This document shows, piece after piece, positions 42,487-47,951 of a DNA stretch of 47,951 nt. The notes beneath the pieces are model-generated. The model was not told the origin of the DNA, made no database searches, and saw only the letters and a program-made list of their open reading frames with translations. Made by a program: the position numbers and the translations under genes. Numbering within the stretch: the first letter of the stretch is position 1; each line of letters begins with the position of its first letter. This stretch comes from an uncultured beta proteobacterium (GTDB taxonomy: Bacteria; Pseudomonadota; Gammaproteobacteria; Burkholderiales; Rhodocyclaceae): the NCBI GenBank assembly GCA_903908065.1, contig CAIVQO010000091.1:1-47951 (forward strand), given 5' to 3'.

Positions 42487-45126
42487 TCAGAAACTAATAT
42501 CCACGCCGGAATCGGCTGCCGGTGTTCCACCGCTCATGCTAATGCAGGTGCGAATATCGCGGGCAAACTCTGCACCAGTCTGATACCGCGCATCGGGATC
42601 CTTGGTCAGCGCCTTGTCGATGATGGCGACAACACATTCCGGAAGCTCTCGATTAATTGACCGGATGTCGGGATGCGCTTCATTTGCGATCCTGAACATC
42701 AATTGCGCCATCGAGTCTCCTTCGAAGGGCAACTTTCCGCAACTCATTTGAAACAGCATGACACCCAAAGAGAAAAGATCGGAACGGCCGTCGATCTTTT
42801 TCCCGGCCAGTTGTTCCGGTGACATGTAACTCGGGGTTCCGAGCACCATGCCGGTCTTGGTCTTCGATGAGTCGGTGATGCGGGCAATGCCGAAATCGGT
42901 GACCTTGACCTGATCCGAATCCGGTTCATACATGATGTTGGCCGGCTTGATGTCGCGGTGAACGACATTGTTCTCATGGGCATACGAAAGTGCATCCGCA
43001 ACCCGGGCGACGATGCTCATCACCCTCGGGATGGGCATCAGGTTTCCGACCTTGGCGTAGGGCACCAGATCCTTGCCCTTGAGAAACTCCATGGCTATGT
43101 AGGCGAGGTCGTGCTCCTCGCCGGCATCGTACATCTGAACGATGTTCGGATGGTTTAGGCGTCCTGCCGTCTCCGCTTCGCGGAAGAAACGTTCCTTTAC
43201 CTCGACCAGCTCGTCGGCCTCGAACTCCTGTGACAGGGCCATGGTCTTGATGGCCACGACGCGATTGATCTTGGGATCGCGCCCCATGTAAACAACGCCC
43301 ATGGCGCCCTTGCCCAGCTCCTTTTCGATCTGGTAACGACCCAACATCGGCTTTTCGACATTTCCGCTGGCATCAAGGAGGCTCGCGTTACTGCGGCCAC
43401 CACTGCCACCGCCAAGGATGACAGTTTCCGAAAGTTGCTTTGCGCGATTGACCCGGCTTTCGATGTCACGGAACTTTGGATCCCAGTCATAGATGTAGCG
43501 GAATGCGGCTTCGGCCTTGTTGAATTGACGCTTGCGTTCGAAATCCAGGGCCAGGTTGTAGATGTTCTCCATGACCTGGTTGTCTTTGGGGCAGAGACGG
43601 AATTTGTCGAAAGCCATGTCAAGTTGGCCCTGGCCTTGGAAGGCGAGGCCCAGCATGCGATTCGATTCCGCCGAGGCCGCGTCCGATTTTTCCTTGCCAC
43701 GCTCGGTGACAACGAAACGCTTGACCGTCAGCAGCAAATGGCCGACGACCAACAAGGCGGCGGGAACCATCAACTGAATCCACATCAGTTGAGTTGTCAT
43801 CAGGATGAAGTGGGTTGCAATCAATGCCACCAGAACGCCGCCCGTAATCGCGGCCGCGACGCCCGCCTTGATCCGTGGCAGCAAGGCCACGAGATAGGCC
43901 GCAATTAAAAGGAAAACCAGCTTCTCGACCCAGAAACCCCAGGTCGGCGCTACGAAGAAATGTTCGGAGAGCAGGCTCGACACGGCATGGGCCTGCATCA
44001 ACACCGCCGGCATGGCCGGGCTGATGGGCGTCACGAAGACGCTGCCAACGGACGAGGATGTCGGACCGATCAGGACGATCTTGTCGCGATACTTGTCGTA
44101 GGGAATCTTGCCGCTCTTGACGTCGAAGAAGGAATCAACCTGAAATGCCGACTGGCCAGCTTCCTTGTCCTTGTAGAAAAAAGTGAGCATCCGGGAATCG
44201 GTATCCGTTCCGATCTTGAGTTTCCCGAGCTTGACCGAATCGCCGGCTTGGGCCTGGATGTCGGCAACGGTCAGATTGTGGCTGCGGGCGGCCACCAACA
44301 AAGACAATGAGGGAAAGGTTTGGTCGAAATACGAAAGGACCAGCGGCTCGGTACGAATCGCACCATCGACGTCGGGCACCACATTCAGGTGACCAATCGC
44401 TTTGGCGACCTTGCCCAGCGGTTCGATCACGCCAGCGTCGATACCCAGCGTGGGGAAAGGTGGCGCAACATCGGCGCCAGAGACCTTGACGGCATTTTTC
44501 TTAATGTAATCTGGCAGATCCTTGTCCGGACGCCCGCGCGGTTCGCCCAGCACGAAGAGCATAGGCAACGTGACGTTGCCCGCCTTGCTGAACGCATCGG
44601 CCAGGCGCCGATCGGTATTCAGTTTCTGGTCAGCCTCGACCAGCAAGGCCTCAATTTGAGGACAGGATGACGCAGGGGCCGGTACGGCTGGCGCAGGGAC
44701 TACCGGTGCCGCTGCGGGATCGCCTGCAGGAGCCGGGGCTGGCTCGGCAGGAGCAGCAGCCGTGGGCAAGGTAACGCCACAGGTTTCAATCAGCTTGTTG
44801 ATGTAGACCAGCCCCTGGTCGCGCTGGGGCTCCGAGTAGAACACCGTGGTGGCAATGACTTTGGCTTTGGCCGCGGCCAGTTTGTCCACCATGTCGGCCA
44901 TGATGTCGCGGGACCATGGCCAGCGCCCGATGTTGTCCAGGCTGGGTTTGTCGATGGCGATAATGGCTATCTTGTCCGAAGGCGTCCGACTCGCCGCGCC
45001 AACCCCCATGTCATAGGCTTTGCGTTCCAGACCCTGCAAGAGGTCGCCATTGCCGAGGACCAGCATGACGAGGGTGACGGCCACCCCGAAGAACCCGTCA
45101 CTTTTCCAGAAGCCCGCTTTCTTCAT
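42487..45126 (-). CDS. CHASE2-domain receptor serine/threonine protein kinase
   Basis: The 879-residue protein has an N-terminal span, a periplasmic CHASE2 domain (with IAIIAIDKPSLDNIGRWPWS) interrupted by a Pro/Ala-rich loop near residues 125-155, three membrane spans (about 405-470), a helical TPR-like linker and a C-terminal Hanks-type kinase. The kinase has the Gly loop LGKGAMGVVYMG, Lys in VVAIKTMAL, catalytic HRDIKPANIMY, DFG in KVTDFGIAR and the APE-like SPEQL, so it should be active. Its sensor is related to that of the cyclase at 38607. ATG 45126 is preferred to an upstream TTG. It heads the signalling gene run, downstream of the sucCD terminator. Confidence 0.92.
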   Translation of the reverse strand: MKKAGFWKSDGFFGVAVTLVMLVLGNGDLLQGLERKAYDMGVGAASRTPSDKIAIIAIDKPSLDNIGRWPWSRDIMADMVDKLAAAKAKVIATTVFYSEPQRDQGLVYINKLIETCGVTLPTAAAPAEPAPAPAGDPAAAPVVPAPAVPAPASSCPQIEALLVEADQKLNTDRRLADAFSKAGNVTLPMLFVLGEPRGRPDKDLPDYIKKNAVKVSGADVAPPFPTLGIDAGVIEPLGKVAKAIGHLNVVPDVDGAIRTEPLVLSYFDQTFPSLSLLVAARSHNLTVADIQAQAGDSVKLGKLKIGTDTDSRMLTFFYKDKEAGQSAFQVDSFFDVKSGKIPYDKYRDKIVLIGPTSSSVGSVFVTPISPAMPAVLMQAHAVSSLLSEHFFVAPTWGFWVEKLVFLLIAAYLVALLPRIKAGVAAAITGGVLVALIATHFILMTTQLMWIQLMVPAALLVVGHLLLTVKRFVVTERGKEKSDAASAESNRMLGLAFQGQGQLDMAFDKFRLCPKDNQVMENIYNLALDFERKRQFNKAEAAFRYIYDWDPKFRDIESRVNRAKQLSETVILGGGSGGRSNASLLDASGNVEKPMLGRYQIEKELGKGAMGVVYMGRDPKINRVVAIKTMALSQEFEADELVEVKERFFREAETAGRLNHPNIVQMYDAGEEHDLAYIAMEFLKGKDLVPYAKVGNLMPIPRVMSIVARVADALSYAHENNVVHRDIKPANIMYEPDSDQVKVTDFGIARITDSSKTKTGMVLGTPSYMSPEQLAGKKIDGRSDLFSLGVMLFQMSCGKLPFEGDSMAQLMFRIANEAHPDIRSINRELPECVVAIIDKALTKDPDARYQTGAEFARDIRTCISMSGGTPAADSGVDISF

Positions 45127-45258
45127 CGGTTGCAACCCTGTCGAGAGCCTGCGAAAAAACAGCGCAATAAGCGCAATTCTTACAGTCCTGCGTCAAGTCC
45201 GTCAATCAATTTCATGACAATCGGAGCCTTTGACCGGAGATTTGCCGATTCTAAGCGC

Positions 45259-45293
45259 AAAAAAGCCGCACGGGCTTGCGCCGTGCGGCTTTT
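45259..45293 (-). terminator. Rho-independent terminator after sucCD
   Basis: A perfect 13-base stem, AAAAGCCGCACGG (45261-45273) with CCGTGCGGCTTTT (45281-45293), has a 7-base loop. On the minus strand a run of Ts follows, so it ends the sucCD transcript and isolates it from the downstream kinase gene. It lies in a 240-base non-coding gap that must also hold the kinase operon promoter; no clear promoter was found there. Confidence 0.9.
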
Positions 45294-45366
45294 CACAGAT
45301 TGCCCGGGCACCAATCCGCCCCGGACCACCGGCGGCACGTGATCACCGTACCGCCAGCGCCGACTT

Positions 45367-46263
45367 CTACTTCAGCAGGCCCTTGAGCAGCTTGCCCATC
45401 TCGGAGGGATTGCGCGTCACCGTGAACCCGCACTCCTCCATGATCGCCAGCTTGGCATCGGCCGTATCGGCGCCGCCGGAGATCAGCGCACCGGCGTGGC
45501 CCATGCGCTTGCCGGCCGGGGCGGTGACCCCGGCGATGAAGCCGACGATCGGCTTCTTCATGTTGGTCTTGCACCACTGCGCGGCTTCGGCTTCGTCCGG
45601 ACCGCCGATCTCGCCGATCATGATCACCGCATCGGTATCGGGATCGTCGTTGAAGGCCTTCATCACGTCGATGTGCTTGAGGCCGTTGATCGGGTCGCCG
45701 CCAATGCCGACCGCGGAGCTCTGGCCGAGGCCGATTTCTGTGAGCTGCGCCACGGCTTCATAGGTCAGGGTGCCCGAACGCGAGACCACGCCGATGCGAC
45801 CCTTGCGGTGGATGTGGCCAGGCATGATGCCGATCTTGACTTCATCCGGGGTGATCAGGCCGGGGCAGTTGGGGCCTAGCAGCAGGGTCTTCTTGCCGCC
45901 AGCGGCTTCCTTGGCCTTCATCTTGTTGCGCACCACCAGCATGTCGCGCACGGGGATGCCCTCGGTAATGCAGATTGCCAGGTCGAGGTCGGCCTCGCAG
46001 GCTTCCCAGATCGCGTCAGCGGCGCCGGCGGGCGGCACGTAAATCACCGACACCGTTGCGCCGGTCTGCGCCTTGGCTTCCTTGACCGAGGCGAAGATCG
46101 GGACGTCGAAGATCTTCTCTCCGGCTTTTTTCGGGTTCACGCCGGCGACGAAGCAGTTCTTGCCGTTGGCGTACTCGATGCACTTCTCGGTATGGAACTG
46201 GCCGGTCTTGCCGGTGATGCCCTGGGTGATGATGCGGGTGTCTTTGTTGATGAAGATGGACAT
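45367..46263 (-). CDS. sucD: Succinate-CoA ligase, alpha subunit
   Basis: This TCA-cycle enzyme subunit binds CoA and carries the phosphohistidine. The 298-residue protein has the CoA-binding [38 protein letters not shown] and [10 protein letters not shown]. The active-site His is in the helix after [23 protein letters not shown]. The start has AAGGA upstream and lies 9 bases after sucC. Housekeeping gene, full length, nothing unusual. Confidence 0.97.
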   Translation of the reverse strand: MSIFINKDTRIITQGITGKTGQFHTEKCIEYANGKNCFVAGVNPKKAGEKIFDVPIFASVKEAKAQTGATVSVIYVPPAGAADAIWEACEADLDLAICITEGIPVRDMLVVRNKMKAKEAAGGKKTLLLGPNCPGLITPDEVKIGIMPGHIHRKGRIGVVSRSGTLTYEAVAQLTEIGLGQSSAVGIGGDPINGLKHIDVMKAFNDDPDTDAVIMIGEIGGPDEAEAAQWCKTNMKKPIVGFIAGVTAPAGKRMGHAGALISGGADTADAKLAIMEECGFTVTRNPSEMGKLLKGLLK

Positions 46264-46272
46264 TTGGATTCC

Positions 46273-47433
<1,161 letters not shown>

Positions 47434-47652
47434 GCGTCTTCCTTGTTGTAGATGCTGCGTTGATCTGAAGCCGGCATCAGTCGGTCAGGCCGGTCATTGT
47501 TCGCGGATCGGGTCTCTTGCCTGGGGATGAAGCGTCGCCGCCCCTTTACACGCTCTCGGGAACGGTCTTTTGCTGCGGCGCGGGATACTACCATAAGCAC
47601 TCTTAATCGAAGCTTACAATTCTCTGCTGCCCCGCCCCGGAGCCTTTCCGCG
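47434..47652. other. Divergent intergenic region between sucC and glpK
   Basis: This 219-base gap holds promoters for sucC (minus) and glpK (plus). A -10-like TACAAT lies at 47615-47620, 33 bases before the glpK ATG, but no matching -35 element was found. No hairpin or gene was seen. Confidence 0.4.
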
Positions 47653-47951
47653 ATGACATCCGCCCGCTATCTGTTGGCCCTCGACCAGGGCACCACGAGT
47701 TCGCGCAGCATCCTCTTCGACCGCGCTGGCCGGCAGGTCGCGATGGCCCAGCGCGAGTTTCGCCAGATCTTTCCCCAACCGGGCTGGGTCGAGCACGATC
47801 CACTCGAGATCTGGGACTCCCAACTCGCCACGGCACGTGAGGTCCTGGCCAAGGCCGGTGCCAAAGCACCTGACGTCGCCGCGTTGGGGATAACCAACCA
47901 GCGCGAAACCACCGTGGTCTGGAATCGCCGGACCGGCCGGCCGCTGGCCAA
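47653..47951 (+). CDS. glpK: Glycerol kinase, N-terminal fragment
   Basis: The first 99 codons are present; the gene continues past the right edge. The sequence shows the FGGY-kinase phosphate-1 motif [16 protein letters not shown], then [17 protein letters not shown] and the very typical [19 protein letters not shown] of glycerol kinase. It phosphorylates glycerol to glycerol 3-phosphate in the cytoplasm. It is transcribed away from sucC. Confidence 0.95.
   Translation, partial: MTSARYLLALDQGTTSSRSILFDRAGRQVAMAQREFRQIFPQPGWVEHDPLEIWDSQLATAREVLAKAGAKAPDVAALGITNQRETTVVWNRRTGRPLA

Noticed and set aside
40863-45126. Kinase-phosphatase-FHA set as part of a type VI secretion locus
   Set aside because: No Tss genes (TssB/C, ClpV, VgrG, Hcp) are present; the neighbours are a cyclase and a pilus-type ATPase.

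Overview
The window reads as GC-rich chromosomal DNA from a betaproteobacterium. The best clue is at the left edge. A dissimilatory-type sat (ATP sulfurylase) lies directly upstream of the first codons of aprB (APS reductase beta subunit), the sat-apr arrangement of sulfur-oxidising Betaproteobacteria such as Thiobacillus and Sulfuritalea-like lineages. The right edge carries sucCD and the start of glpK. The exact genus is an inference; no rRNA or tRNA gene is present.

Region by region: (1) 1-1321, sat and aprB on the minus strand. (2) 1618-8769, a plus-strand surface-polysaccharide operon: rfbG and rfbH for a CDP-3,6-dideoxyhexose, an SDR reductase that appears to use a CTG start, a Wzm/Wzt-type ABC exporter, and a membrane sulfatase-fold (LtaS/MdoB-like) transferase. 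(3) 8869-14255, two paralogous radical SAM proteins facing each other, followed by two family-2 glycosyltransferases on the minus strand. (4) 14327-24952, a plus-strand run: two Zn-ribbon methyltransferases, UDP-xylose synthase, an acetolactate-synthase-like TPP enzyme, a NeuB/SAF-domain synthase, two FkbM methyltransferases, a GtrB-like glycosyltransferase and a polytopic membrane protein. (5) 24939-31905, minus strand: two TPR/GT41 (SPINDLY-like) O-glycosyltransferases, one fused to a methyltransferase, and a three-gene ABC module resembling PilG-PilH-PilI of Myxococcus. (6) 31984-32560, a very short type IV pilin (60 aa) followed by a separate secreted Cys-containing protein, with its own terminator. 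(7) 32755-45126, minus strand: a compact signalling block made of a CHASE2 Ser/Thr kinase, a PP2C phosphatase, an FHA protein, a CHASE2 adenylate cyclase, a metallo-beta-lactamase-fold phosphodiesterase-like protein, a cyclic-nucleotide-binding/rhodanese protein, a GAF-GspE/PilB ATPase and a GAF-HD-GYP protein. (8) 45259-47951, a strong terminator, sucD, sucC and the start of glpK.

How it may fit together: regions 2-4 build and export a deoxysugar- and xylose-containing surface glycan. Regions 5-7 look like one functional unit. A short 'split' pilin is encoded beside an ABC module of the kind used in type IV pilus assembly, beside glycosylation enzymes, and beside a pilus-type ATPase. The ATPase gene is embedded in genes for reversible Ser/Thr phosphorylation, cyclic-nucleotide synthesis, sensing and breakdown, and c-di-GMP hydrolysis. 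The domain assignments are firm; the idea that they act together is inferred from gene order, tight spacing and precedent in Geobacter and Myxococcus. This unit is the best candidate for an undescribed system in the window.
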